Below, piece after piece: positions 7,960-16,631 of a stretch of DNA of 58,779 bases (position 1 is its first letter; each line of letters begins with the position of its first letter). Both the position numbers and the translations under genes were made by a program. Where the stretch lies: positions 1-58,779 of the forward strand of contig NZ_PUGF01000030.1 in assembly GCF_002976435.1 (NCBI RefSeq). Reading direction: 5' to 3'. This DNA comes from Solimicrobium silvestre (GTDB lineage: Bacteria > Pseudomonadota > Gammaproteobacteria > Burkholderiales > Burkholderiaceae_D). A model generated the notes under the pieces. It had not been told where the DNA came from and ran no database searches. It saw nothing but the letters and a program-made list of their open reading frames with translations.

Positions 7960-8184
7960 TTAAGCACCTTCATTAACTCTAGGTAATTGTCCAAGCACCT
8001 CTTGGACAATTACCTTAGCTGGCCAGGCGTTGGCAAATGCGCGCATATACATTAGATTACTACGCGACAAACCTTTCATATCGGGGAGCTCCTGTTTTAG
8101 ATCTTTGGTTAATCGATCTATCACTTTTAGCCGTGAAAACAATCCGAGTTTGTGTTTCACGGATGCGAGTTTTAAGCTTTGCAA
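7960..8184 (-). pseudogene. Remnant of a DUF1016 (YhcG-type) nuclease gene
   Basis: The stretch KVIDRLTKDLKQELPDMKGLSRSNLMYMRAFANAW is the conserved N-terminal segment of DUF1016/YhcG proteins, PD-(D/E)XK nuclease relatives of about 350 residues. Only about 55 residues of similarity remain. The frame is closed by a stop right after QLPRVNEGA, and the catalytic C-terminal domain is absent from the DNA that follows. An upstream in-frame stop also cuts the usual N-terminus. It sits against the prophage end and may have been broken by integration. Confidence 0.72.
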
Positions 8185-8347
8185 ACCAATCTCTATATTA
8201 GGTTATTTTGGTATTTTTTCATTTCCGACCTTCCTAAAGTAACGTTGTTTTACGTCACCTTCAGGGAGCGCTCATTATCCTTAACGATAAATTTCGCGTC
8301 TTGCCGATTGCCAACGAGTCCCTGTGGTTGCCCGACTCAGTTCTCTT

Positions 8348-10249
8348 TTATTCCACATCTGCTGATCTGCGCACGACCTTTTGCGCCGGAATGAAAACAG
8401 AAAAACAGCTGCCGCGCCCCGCGATAGAACGAATTCTAAGTTGATAGCCGCATTGCTGGCATAGATTTTTTACGATGAATAATCCCAGTCCGTAGCCCTC
8501 GCCTTCGACTCCTTGTCGGAAAGGCTGCAGCAGGACTTCTTCGATTTCTTTAGTAATGCCTGGACCACTGTCGCAAACCATAATCTCGATTCCATCAGCG
8601 CGGCGTCGCGCGCCCAGTACGACCCGCCCTTTTTGCGTGTAACGCAGTGCATTGGCGAGCAGATTCGTCAGCATGCGATATAAAAGTATCGGGGAACCTT
8701 CATAGCACAGGCTGCTTTTCTGAACCGACAAACGTAGTCCCTTATGTGCGGCGATGCCAGCAAATGCCTGCTTCAACTGCATGAATGTTGCGTTGAGCTC
8801 GATCTGCTCTGGCGGCAGATGTTCATTGCGCGCTTTTTCAAGCAGGTCCTTCAGCAAGGTCTGCGCGTACCGCACCGTATTATCCATATGGTCGGTCAGC
8901 GTATTTGTTTTGGCCTGCTGACTTAACGCTGTGATGGCAAAACTGAGTGATGCCAGCGGTTGGGCAATGTCGTGACTGACTGAGGCTAGGTGCAGTTGCT
9001 GCTCGCTAGCTTTTTTCATGGCACACGTTTTGTCGCGCTCTGCCTGCAGCAACTGCTCGATTTCGGCGATGCGCACTATGCGTTGATCAGATTGATGCTG
9101 ATTGAATTGGCGCATCTGGCTGATTACGGCAGCGCCGAACATCACGGTTTCAAGCAGATATACCAGTTTGGGATAAGCCAGGATCGATAGTTCCGGAAAC
9201 GGATTGAGCTGCGTGACCGTTACGATAGCAAGCATCAATGGAAAAAAGAGCAGTAATAACGCACCAAAAAAATAAAAAGATGCGGCACCGATGCCTTGAC
9301 GAATGCCCTGTAGTGCGCTGTAACAGGCAATCATAGGATAAAAAAGCATAACCACATCAGCTGCATAATCGAGATTGAACATGAGATGTAGTGCAATGAC
9401 CAGGCTCACCAGTCCAAGCAAAAACTGGTGCAGCCGGTACAGGTGCGGCATGCCTGATTTCATGCGCAAAAAATTCATCGCAAACAGAATGTGCGCCATC
9501 GTCGACAATAAACCGAACACGCCGGGCGAGAGCATGGTCCATCTAGGAGAATTGGGCCAGATAAAGGCAAACAGATATCCTTCAATGTCGGCGATAAATA
9601 AAAAATTTGCCAGCACCATTAAACCGTAAAGCCGAAAACTGATTTGCCGTGACGTTGAAAATCCCAATGTCAGAACCGGTATCAACGTCAGCATGATGCC
9701 GTATATGATGCCGTTGAACAGATTGGAGATCGTATCGTTGAAGATGAATTGCCGTTCATTGGACAATCGCGCAAACAACATGATGTCGCCGTGCGAGTGA
9801 TCGTAAACATAGACGGTAGCGGGCCCAGCGCTCAATTGTAGTGGAGCAAACAGTTCACGGTGCTGTACCGGTCTGTCGCTAAAACTACTGGCTTCGTCGA
9901 GATTCAGCACAGTCTGCACCTGGCCGTTTTGCACCAGATAAACCTGTACTTTATAGGAATCGGGTATGCCAAGACTAAGTTTTAGTCGCTCGTTCTGGCT
10001 GGCCAGCAGATCTATCTGGAACCATTTTCCGTTGTCGGTCGTTCTGTCCTGCAATCCTGGAAGCACTTTGTCAATTTCAACCGGGTTGATGCGATGCACG
10101 CAATCTGCCAGATGGACGGGCAACTGAGTGCCGTCAAGGACATTGACTTCGCAGGGGGCCGAATTCGCTTTGTGAAGACACCCGTATAACAACAGCGTCG
10201 CCGATGCAAAACCTATTATGCGGATTAGACGTTGACGACTCTGGGGCAT
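8348..10249 (-). CDS. Membrane sensor histidine kinase with 7TM (7TMR-DISM-like) input region
   Basis: The 633-residue protein has an N-terminal signal/lipoprotein-like segment (LLLYGC), an extracytoplasmic beta-rich domain of about 150 residues, then about seven membrane segments (about 183-390). A cytoplasmic kinase follows, with the H box VSHDIAQPLASL (His near 425), N box NLLANALRYT (near 532), and G boxes DSGPGI and GYGLGL. This layout is that of 7TMR-DISM histidine kinases. The SHDIAQPL form of the H box is a less common variant seen in kinases paired with NarL-type regulators. It lies 64 bases after the response regulator gene on the same strand, and its partner is presumably that regulator. 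The signal sensed is unknown. No clear Shine-Dalgarno precedes the ATG. Confidence 0.85.
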   Translation of the reverse strand: MPQSRQRLIRIIGFASATLLLYGCLHKANSAPCEVNVLDGTQLPVHLADCVHRINPVEIDKVLPGLQDRTTDNGKWFQIDLLASQNERLKLSLGIPDSYKVQVYLVQNGQVQTVLNLDEASSFSDRPVQHRELFAPLQLSAGPATVYVYDHSHGDIMLFARLSNERQFIFNDTISNLFNGIIYGIMLTLIPVLTLGFSTSRQISFRLYGLMVLANFLFIADIEGYLFAFIWPNSPRWTMLSPGVFGLLSTMAHILFAMNFLRMKSGMPHLYRLHQFLLGLVSLVIALHLMFNLDYAADVVMLFYPMIACYSALQGIRQGIGAASFYFFGALLLLFFPLMLAIVTVTQLNPFPELSILAYPKLVYLLETVMFGAAVISQMRQFNQHQSDQRIVRIAEIEQLLQAERDKTCAMKKASEQQLHLASVSHDIAQPLASLSFAITALSQQAKTNTLTDHMDNTVRYAQTLLKDLLEKARNEHLPPEQIELNATFMQLKQAFAGIAAHKGLRLSVQKSSLCYEGSPILLYRMLTNLLANALRYTQKGRVVLGARRRADGIEIMVCDSGPGITKEIEEVLLQPFRQGVEGEGYGLGLFIVKNLCQQCGYQLRIRSIAGRGSCFSVFIPAQKVVRRSADVE

Positions 10250-10313
10250 GCTTTAGGTGTGTGGCTGTCAGAAAAATTCAGTTGATAATGGGTGTATTTG
10301 TTGTGCCACGATG

Positions 10314-10913
10314 TCAGACAAGTCCAAGCAGCTTCGCTTTGTGTATGAGTTGGGCGATGTTGCTCACCTGGAGTTTGCGCATCAGATTTTCTCGATGTTT
10401 GTCTATCGTCTTGGCGGATAGGTTGAGTCGCTTCGCCATATCGGTATTGGTCAATCCGTCATTGATCATGTTCACCGTTTGGAGTTCGCGCGGAGTCAGG
10501 TTGGTGATACTTTCGGCGATACGTTCCTGGACATCTGCCGATACCACGACCTGCCCGGCCATAACTTTTGTGATGCACAGAAGCAGTTCGGAACCGCTTA
10601 CATCTTTGCGGAGCACGGCATCGGCACTGGCGTCCTGTAATTGTTTTAGCACGATGCCTGATTCTGAACCGGTTAGCGCAATCACTTTCAGATCGGCATA
10701 GCGATGCTTGCAATAAGACAGCACCGCCGTCGAGTCGCCCCCCGGCATGTTGTAATCCAAAATCATCAGGTCAATCGGATGTTGTTGCAGTAGTGACGAC
10801 ACAACATCTAAGCTGGCCGCTTCTGCTACGACCTGATAACCACACTGACTGTCCAGTAAAAGTTTGAGCCCGTGCCGGAAAATCGTGTGGTCGTCAGCGA
10901 GCAGTATGTTCAT
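10314..10913 (-). CDS. NarL/LuxR-family response regulator
   Basis: From the ATG at 10913 the protein has 199 residues. AAGG lies upstream, and the start places MNILLADDH at the receiver N-terminus; the frame opens further up at 10997. The receiver carries the acidic pair ADDH, the phosphoacceptor in LMILDYNMPGG (near residue 52), the threonine in ALTGSE and the lysine in VLRKDVSG. The C-terminal domain is a LuxR-type HTH (LTPRELQTVNMINDGLTNTDMAKRLNLSAKTIDKH). The gene precedes the histidine kinase in one operon. A palindrome at 11063-11078 upstream could be its binding site. Confidence 0.9.
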   Translation of the reverse strand: MNILLADDHTIFRHGLKLLLDSQCGYQVVAEAASLDVVSSLLQQHPIDLMILDYNMPGGDSTAVLSYCKHRYADLKVIALTGSESGIVLKQLQDASADAVLRKDVSGSELLLCITKVMAGQVVVSADVQERIAESITNLTPRELQTVNMINDGLTNTDMAKRLNLSAKTIDKHRENLMRKLQVSNIAQLIHKAKLLGLV

Positions 10914-11062
10914 CGATGCCTTCTTATCCATGCATTGTTGTAAGCTATTTTCGTTTTCTTCCTGATTTCCATGACATTTATCTAGCATTTTCGACAATTT
11001 TTTGCCGTAATGTGAAATAGATTTGTCAGTACTTTATCACGAGACATGTAAATTTTTAAAAT

Positions 11063-11078
11063 TACGGTAATCACCGTA
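11063..11078. promoter_or_regulatory. Palindrome TACGGT-AATC-ACCGTA between divergent genes
   Basis: Perfect 6-bp arms lie in the 258-base gap between the response regulator (leftward) and the tail-collar-like gene (rightward). NarL-type regulators bind short inverted repeats of this size, so it may control one or both genes. No experimental support can be seen. Confidence 0.35.
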
Positions 11079-11171
11079 TCTACATCTGTGTTGAAGCAGA
11101 TTAATGTTCAGTATGTTGGATTAATAGTAATGATCTAGCACGTTCATTGAATAACTAACCTGGAAATTAAT

Positions 11172-11750
11172 ATGGCTGACACATCTTTCCCCATTGGCAC
11201 CATTGTTTCAATATTTGGCGCAGACCCAAATAATCCACCAGAGGGTTGGTTACCTTGCATTGGTGGAACGTTTTCATCAGATCAATATGAACAACTTTCC
11301 ATTTTGTTGGGTGGAACCACATTGCCCAATTTTGCTGGGATGACGTTAATTGGCGCAGGTACTAACTCGGCGAACGTTGCCTGGCCGACTTCTAATACCA
11401 AAGGCGCTACCAATCAAAATAGTGACGGCACCTACGGCGCGAGTACTCATCAGCTTTCTTTGGCTGAAATACCACCACATCAACATAATGGGGTTGGCGA
11501 TAGTACCCAAAATGGTTGGCCATACGGGTTTGATAGTGCTGGCAACAACAACCGTGGCTTATCGGGCACTGATACTGACAACGGTTTCTACCCGTCGGGT
11601 TGGGCCGGTGGTCAGGGTACAACTGCGAGTTCGCCTGGAACAACTAATTCCTTCAAATTAATGCAACCATCCTACGCGCTGTATTTTTACATCTATGCAG
11701 GTACATCAGATGAAAGCACCGTTTCAGGAAAGGATGTTGATCATGTTTAA
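11172..11750 (+). CDS. Phage tail collar-domain / microcystin-dependent-like protein
   Basis: The 192-residue protein starts FPIGTIVSIFG, then NPPEGWLPCIGGTFSSDQYEQLSILLGG and LPNFAGMTLIGAG. This is the signature of the tail collar domain (PF07484) used by microcystin-dependent protein (MdpB) homologues. The middle has HQLSLAEIPPHQHNGVGD, and the C-terminus is Gly/Asn/Ser rich and ends PSYALYFYIYAG. In bacterial chromosomes these are often stand-alone proteins of unclear function, not parts of a phage; no other tail genes are nearby. It is divergent from the two-component operon. Confidence 0.85.
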   Translation: MADTSFPIGTIVSIFGADPNNPPEGWLPCIGGTFSSDQYEQLSILLGGTTLPNFAGMTLIGAGTNSANVAWPTSNTKGATNQNSDGTYGASTHQLSLAEIPPHQHNGVGDSTQNGWPYGFDSAGNNNRGLSGTDTDNGFYPSGWAGGQGTTASSPGTTNSFKLMQPSYALYFYIYAGTSDESTVSGKDVDHV

Positions 11751-11877
11751 AAAACAGGACCCTTATTCCTTTACCCAATACGTCCTTCTTTACGGTGTCA
11801 TTAACGGGACGCAAGAAGCAATTGGAACTCTCGCAACGGAATATCGGGTGGCCTTATACAACGATGTACTGGGGTAA
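11743..11877 (+). CDS. 44-residue ORF translationally coupled to the collar protein
   Basis: The ATG at 11743 overlaps the last eight bases of the collar-protein gene, with AAAGGATG eight bases before it. The product, MFKKQDPYSFTQYVLLYGVI and onward, has mixed charge and no membrane segment or known motif. The overlap and Shine-Dalgarno argue for real translation, but the length is short and I recognise no homologue. Confidence 0.4.
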   Translation: MFKKQDPYSFTQYVLLYGVINGTQEAIGTLATEYRVALYNDVLG

Positions 11878-11988
11878 AAGATTTATATGCCCAACGATCT
11901 TTGTACCTATGCAATCAATTCCTTATCAAATTAATTTTCATGATCCAATCCGTCTGGTCTTTACGCAGTAGAGCAAAAATAGACTAAA

Positions 11989-12036
11989 GCGTGTTGACCT
12001 TCATTTTGGTTATGCAAAAAATGAAGCTCAACACGC
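11989..12036. terminator. Long hairpin between convergent genes, probable bidirectional terminator
   Basis: GCGTGTTGA and TCAACACGC form the base of the stem, with CTTCATTTT pairing with AAAAATGAAG inside and a short loop. It lies between the end of the collar-protein unit and the end of the DUF885 operon, which converge here. Confidence 0.7.
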
Positions 12037-12055
12037 CCTCGCCCAACTATACTAT

Positions 12056-13846
12056 TTATTGTTGAGTAACTATCCACTGATTGATCACATTGTTTAATAT
12101 TTCCAATGGAAGTCCGCCATGATCAACAACCTGGTTATTAAATTTGCGGATATCAAACTTTGCCCCCAATGTCTTTTCCGCTTTATTACGCAACGCAATG
12201 ATTTCCAATTGTCCTAGCTTGTAACCAGTTGCCTGCCCTGGCCACACTATGTAGCGATCAACTTCCGCAACGGCAAAATCATGCGTTACTGCCGCATGCG
12301 TTATCAGGTAGTCGATGGCTTCTTCACGCGTCATACCAAAAGCATGTATGCCGGTATCAACCACCAGGCGGCAGGCACGGAAAATTTGCGAACTTAAATA
12401 ACCGTAACGTGTGTATGGACTGGTATACATGCCCAGATCGTACCCCAGTGATTCCGCGTAAAGTGCCCAACCTTCGCCATAGCCGGAATTAAAATAGGCA
12501 CGGCGAAATGTAGGGAATCCGGTTAATTCCCCGGCACGTGCGATTTGAAGATGATGCCCAGGTACAGCTTCATGCAATACCAGGTCTTCCATACTCCAGT
12601 TGGCGCGTCGCTTTAGATTATTGACGTTGGCTTCAAAATAACCGGCCCGGCTGCCATCCAGAGCGCCCGTCGTGTAATGTTCCGGCCCATCTCCTTCCGA
12701 GGGCATCATGGCACGTATTCCATAAGGCAAACGCGGCAGTGTTTCAAATTGCTCGGGTAAGCGTGCATCGATACGTTTTGCAATATCCCGGTAGGAAGCA
12801 AGCATTGCTTCTGGATTGGAAAAGAAAAATTGCGGATCCGTATTCATAAACAAATTGAACTCGGCCGGAGTGCCTTTAAAACCCGTTTCTTTCATTACAT
12901 CCAGCATGGCTTTTTCAATCTTATCCACTTCACTCAAACCGATTTGATGAATTTCTTCCGGGGTCTTGAGCGTAGTATTACTGGAAACGAGCATAGCCTG
13001 ATAAAAAGCTAGTTTGCCTGGAAGCTGTGAAGCTGCAATATGCTCACTTGCCGCTGGCAGATATTCTGTCGCAAGGAATGTTTGCAGTTTGCCCAGCGCA
13101 GGAAGTGCGTGTTGCAAAATGACTTCTTTGGCTTCTTTACGTAATTTATCCTGATCCGCTACTGATATGCCGTTCGGTAATTTGATAAATGGCTGAAACA
13201 TGGGATTATTTTCCAACGCGGTGGTCAGCAATGGATCAAACTGGCTGGGCACTTTTTTCAGCGTAATTGCAGCAGGCATCCAGCCGCTTTTCACGCCTGC
13301 GCGCAGTACATAGGTCAGTTGGTCTATGTAGACTGGCAAGGCGTCCAGCCTTTTTATCAGCATTTCGACGTCCTTAGTTGTTTTGAGCGAGGTAGCTCGC
13401 AACAACTGGGGAATTCCAAGCTGGAGACCATTCATTTGCGTAATGGCAAACGGCAAATCATCCGCTGAAAACGGTAAATCTCCAAAAATGGCATCTAACA
13501 CGATGTTTTTATGGGTTTGATAACGCAAGATAGAAAGGGAAATTTGATCTTCCGCATTCAGACCTTGCGTATCGATGCCATTTAATCTTTTTTCAAAACT
13601 GAGGCGATCACTCTTACGCTTGGCTGTAGCTTTAGGTGACAGATCGTGTAGACGGTCTGAATAGCGATTGTCTCCTAAAAGCGTGGCACGTTCGGGGTTG
13701 TCGATCAGTTGATCTTGCCAATATTCTTCAAATACGGATTTCACTGAGGCAGTCGCTGCGCTGTCAGTTCCGGCATAACTTTGCATTGGCGACAATGCGA
13801 ATGTAATCAATAGTGCGGATACTACTTTAAAAGACTGCTTAATCAT
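12056..13846 (-). CDS. DUF885-family exported metallopeptidase-like protein (copy 1)
   Basis: The 596-residue protein starts at the ATG at 13846, which has AAGGAG upstream; the open frame extends further to 13909. A signal peptide (VVSALLITFALSPMQSYA) directs export. The core has HEAVPGHHLQ near residue 422, the HExxPGH motif of DUF885 proteins, a relative of the zinc-peptidase HExxH. A further region (AGYFEANVNNL, GEGWALYAESLG) carries the conserved downstream glutamate. DUF885 proteins are predicted periplasmic or secreted peptidases, mostly without assigned substrate. It follows a paralogue by 59 bases on the same strand. Confidence 0.85.
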   Translation of the reverse strand: MIKQSFKVVSALLITFALSPMQSYAGTDSAATASVKSVFEEYWQDQLIDNPERATLLGDNRYSDRLHDLSPKATAKRKSDRLSFEKRLNGIDTQGLNAEDQISLSILRYQTHKNIVLDAIFGDLPFSADDLPFAITQMNGLQLGIPQLLRATSLKTTKDVEMLIKRLDALPVYIDQLTYVLRAGVKSGWMPAAITLKKVPSQFDPLLTTALENNPMFQPFIKLPNGISVADQDKLRKEAKEVILQHALPALGKLQTFLATEYLPAASEHIAASQLPGKLAFYQAMLVSSNTTLKTPEEIHQIGLSEVDKIEKAMLDVMKETGFKGTPAEFNLFMNTDPQFFFSNPEAMLASYRDIAKRIDARLPEQFETLPRLPYGIRAMMPSEGDGPEHYTTGALDGSRAGYFEANVNNLKRRANWSMEDLVLHEAVPGHHLQIARAGELTGFPTFRRAYFNSGYGEGWALYAESLGYDLGMYTSPYTRYGYLSSQIFRACRLVVDTGIHAFGMTREEAIDYLITHAAVTHDFAVAEVDRYIVWPGQATGYKLGQLEIIALRNKAEKTLGAKFDIRKFNNQVVDHGGLPLEILNNVINQWIVTQQ

Positions 13847-13905
13847 TGAATCTCCTTTTTTAGAAAATAATTGATCACTATAGTAAAAGTTTTTACTGAG
13901 GTAAT

Positions 13906-15699
13906 TCAATAATTCGCTGCTGCGCGGACTTCCTGAACTGGTTTATTCAAGTCCTGCAACAGCTCCGGACCAACAACCGCAAATGGAGTTGTTCCATAAG
14001 ACAGCAAGCGGTCATGAAAATCATGTAGCGAACCGTTAGCACCCGTGCGCAACATATATTCACCCAACAAAGTCTGTAGCTGCAAGCGCCCTACCGTATA
14101 AGCAATCATATAACCCGGATTTTTGGCAATGCCGGCGACGGCGGCCTTGGCGGCATCAAGAGTAAAGCCTGACTGTTTGGAATAGAACTCAGCAGCTAGT
14201 TCATAGCTCCATTCACCGGTAATGAATTTATAGTCGACAATGGCACGCGCACCACGCACCCGCTCCCATCGTGCAGTGAATAAACGCCCGTCTAAATTGT
14301 CGCCATACATACCTAACCGCACGAACATTTCCTCGCCATAAAATGCCCAGCCTTCGGCAAATACACCGCTTTCCTGGATGCGCCGGATGTAATTTGAATG
14401 ACGCTTGGCTATCGACAATTGCATGAAGTGTCCTGGCATAGCTTCGTGCGCGGCGGTGGACATAATGCGGTCACTGTCGAAATCCTGATTCATATCCAGC
14501 CGTTCGGCAGCCTCTTTCAGCGATTTGGGTGGCGTGATGAAGTAAAAGCCAGTGGTGGATGTGGAAAATAGTCGTGGTGAATTCATCGAAGCGCCGGGTG
14601 AAACAGATTGCAGGAACGACGGCGTTTCGATGATTTTCATTGATCCTAACCAGGCAGGCACAGTAACAACATCATTGTCGACGACAAATTTGCGCAGGTC
14701 GGCAATGCGGTCGCGATAATAATCGATCAGCGCAGCACCATCAGGTGCAATGCCACCGCCGCTTAATGGTCCGAACGGCAGCCCCGATTTCACCGAACGT
14801 GATTTCAACCAGGCTTCTTCTGCCCATCCATGGGAAAGTTCGTCCCAACCCATGCGTTGCACGTCCACGCTTTTAAAGGGCAGTAACTGTTCGTCACGCA
14901 ACATCATGTCGTACGTTTCTGGAGTGATGGTGTGATTCTCTGGCCAGCTTTTTAAATGCGCATCGATATACGATTTAGTGACAGATAGAGTTTGTAAAAC
15001 TTGATCACGAGCCTGAACGAAGCGACGATATTCTGCCGACTGTTCTCCTAGCTGACTTTTGGCGGCTCCAGTTAATGCCTCATTTAAAAATTCAGGCGCA
15101 CCACCAAGCTGTTCGCTACTAATCACACCAAACAAATGACCTGGCGTGGTAGACAACCGCTGACCCCGGACAATATAGTCGGATGCCTTACTCATGCGGG
15201 CAATGATGTCGTTCCATGCGCTGGTAACATCAGCATTGCTCGCACCTTCCACACCATTGACGGGCAAATGTAAAAATTGGTCATAAATTACACCGACTAT
15301 ATTTAACGCCCATGACCCGTAGTCCTTGCGATCTTGTCGGTAAATAGTCAACTGATTCAGCTCCCTGGCAATTTTGGATTGCAACAGTTTGGCGTCGTCC
15401 TGATCAACTAGTGACATCGTTTTACCTGCCCCGGCAACAATCGTTTTTAATTGTTTTTGCCACAGGTTCATCTGACCAATATAGTGTTGCCGATACGCTT
15501 CGCTGGGTTGTTCGAGTTCGCCATCATGCCCGGTTATACCCATCATGGTCGCTGAAATTGGATACAGTTTGGCCGTGGTTTGCGTCATATCCTGGGCTAA
15601 TTGCACCAGTTGAACGTGGGTTTGAGTCTCCTGAGCGGCAGAGACGCAAGTTACAAATCCCATCAGGCATGTCGCTAGGAATAGTTTGGATTGAAACAT
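13906..15699 (-). CDS. DUF885-family exported metallopeptidase-like protein (copy 2)
   Basis: The 597-residue protein has a signal peptide (LFLATCLMGFVTCVSA) and the motif HEAMPGHFMQ near residue 418, then EGWAFYGEEMFVRLG, as in its downstream neighbour. Overall sequence identity between the two looks low outside the motif regions, so the duplication is old or the two were brought together. It is the first gene of a two-gene operon. The ATG at 15699 is preceded by AAGGAAAATAACTC. Confidence 0.85.
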   Translation of the reverse strand: MFQSKLFLATCLMGFVTCVSAAQETQTHVQLVQLAQDMTQTTAKLYPISATMMGITGHDGELEQPSEAYRQHYIGQMNLWQKQLKTIVAGAGKTMSLVDQDDAKLLQSKIARELNQLTIYRQDRKDYGSWALNIVGVIYDQFLHLPVNGVEGASNADVTSAWNDIIARMSKASDYIVRGQRLSTTPGHLFGVISSEQLGGAPEFLNEALTGAAKSQLGEQSAEYRRFVQARDQVLQTLSVTKSYIDAHLKSWPENHTITPETYDMMLRDEQLLPFKSVDVQRMGWDELSHGWAEEAWLKSRSVKSGLPFGPLSGGGIAPDGAALIDYYRDRIADLRKFVVDNDVVTVPAWLGSMKIIETPSFLQSVSPGASMNSPRLFSTSTTGFYFITPPKSLKEAAERLDMNQDFDSDRIMSTAAHEAMPGHFMQLSIAKRHSNYIRRIQESGVFAEGWAFYGEEMFVRLGMYGDNLDGRLFTARWERVRGARAIVDYKFITGEWSYELAAEFYSKQSGFTLDAAKAAVAGIAKNPGYMIAYTVGRLQLQTLLGEYMLRTGANGSLHDFHDRLLSYGTTPFAVVGPELLQDLNKPVQEVRAAANY

Positions 15700-16121
15700 G
15701 AGTTATTTTCCTTAAGAGTTACGCAAATTGCAATATGGCCCTGCTCGTCTGTGAATGCATCGTCCCAACACGAAAATATGGTTACGAAATATCTCGAAGG
15801 ATGTTGAAATCTACATCAAGGTGAACGCGCAGCAAAGCTTATTCAACTTTCTGTTGTATCTATTCCACGACCAAGGCCTGCAAGTCCCGCGCCCGTCCCG
15901 CCCTTGTACCAGAGGCTCATACCTCGGCGACGTCTAGCACCGTAGGCTAGGTGTTATTCGTCGAGTTCAGCACACAAATTAGCTGGAGTTATGTGTGTTG
16001 GCGTACTGATTCAGAAAATTAAAAAGATTATCGTGACGTTGGCATCACACAAGCTGATTCCTAATTAGTCGCTTAGATGATTTGTGGCAAGATTTTATTT
16101 TAAAATTGAAGGAGAACTAAA
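15700..16121. other. Intergenic region, 422 bases, with a hairpin and one dispersed-motif copy
   Basis: No convincing coding sequence is present. A hairpin built from CGACG/CGTCG and TAGCACC/GGTGTTA lies at 15928-15963. A copy of the dispersed palindromic motif lies at 15993-16011, about 110 bases before the next gene. The stretch near 15890-15905 is a short GC-rich run. Confidence 0.5.
15993..16011 (+). promoter_or_regulatory. Dispersed palindromic motif, copy 1
   Basis: GTGTGTTGGCGTACTGATT. This is a degenerate match to the consensus GTKCG-N4-CGNACAGATT, 111 bases upstream of the small gene at 16122. Confidence 0.4.
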
Positions 16122-16334
16122 ATGAATGCAGACAGTGATATCGTCCGTACACATGTTGTCGATGAACGCTCAGATATGGAAACTGAATTAGCTGTAAATC
16201 GCGGTTTAGCAGTTGCTTTATTGGATGGCGTTCGGGAAGGAGTGAAAATAATGCAAGATGAAGGAGTTCCAATAGAAATTTGCTCAAGGGTGCTCAAGAA
16301 TAAAGCGAATCGACGAGCTTCTGACTGGAAATAG
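16122..16334 (+). CDS. Small conserved-looking protein of unknown function
   Basis: The 70-residue soluble protein (MNADSDIVRTHVVDERSDME and onward) is predicted helical, with EGVKIMQDEGVPIEICSRVLKNK. AAGGAGAACTAAA precedes the ATG, a very good Shine-Dalgarno, which supports translation. Its upstream motif copy is shared with stress and carbon genes elsewhere in the window. I do not recognise the family. Confidence 0.6.
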   Translation: MNADSDIVRTHVVDERSDMETELAVNRGLAVALLDGVREGVKIMQDEGVPIEICSRVLKNKANRRASDWK

Positions 16335-16631
16335 TGTAATTGAAATTTAATCCTCAAATTACTTCCGATATTATCATCAGCACAATTCAAAACTTCTTCC
16401 TGAATTTTTGCTAAGGAACAAGGCAGTATCAAAACGCATGCTCGCGCTGGCATGGATTTCTGTCTTATAAAAACACGATCAATACATTTAATCTCAATTT
16501 ACTGTGCGATTTTTACCTATTTTTTAGTCAAATTTTTCAAATAATTCCAATTTAATTAATGAGGGCTAAGGCCTACATAAGGGCAACACACGCCGAATTC
16601 TTACGTGTTGTAAGGAAAGTAAAAGTCAGGA

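Noticed and set aside
8179-8394. Possible coding frame downstream of the DUF1016 remnant on the plus strand
   Set aside because: It has no family signature and no ribosome site, and it overlaps the end of the histidine kinase gene.
16100-16453. Minus-strand 117-residue frame opposite the small gene at 16122
   Set aside because: The plus-strand gene has a strong ribosome site. The minus frame has none and covers its whole length as antisense.
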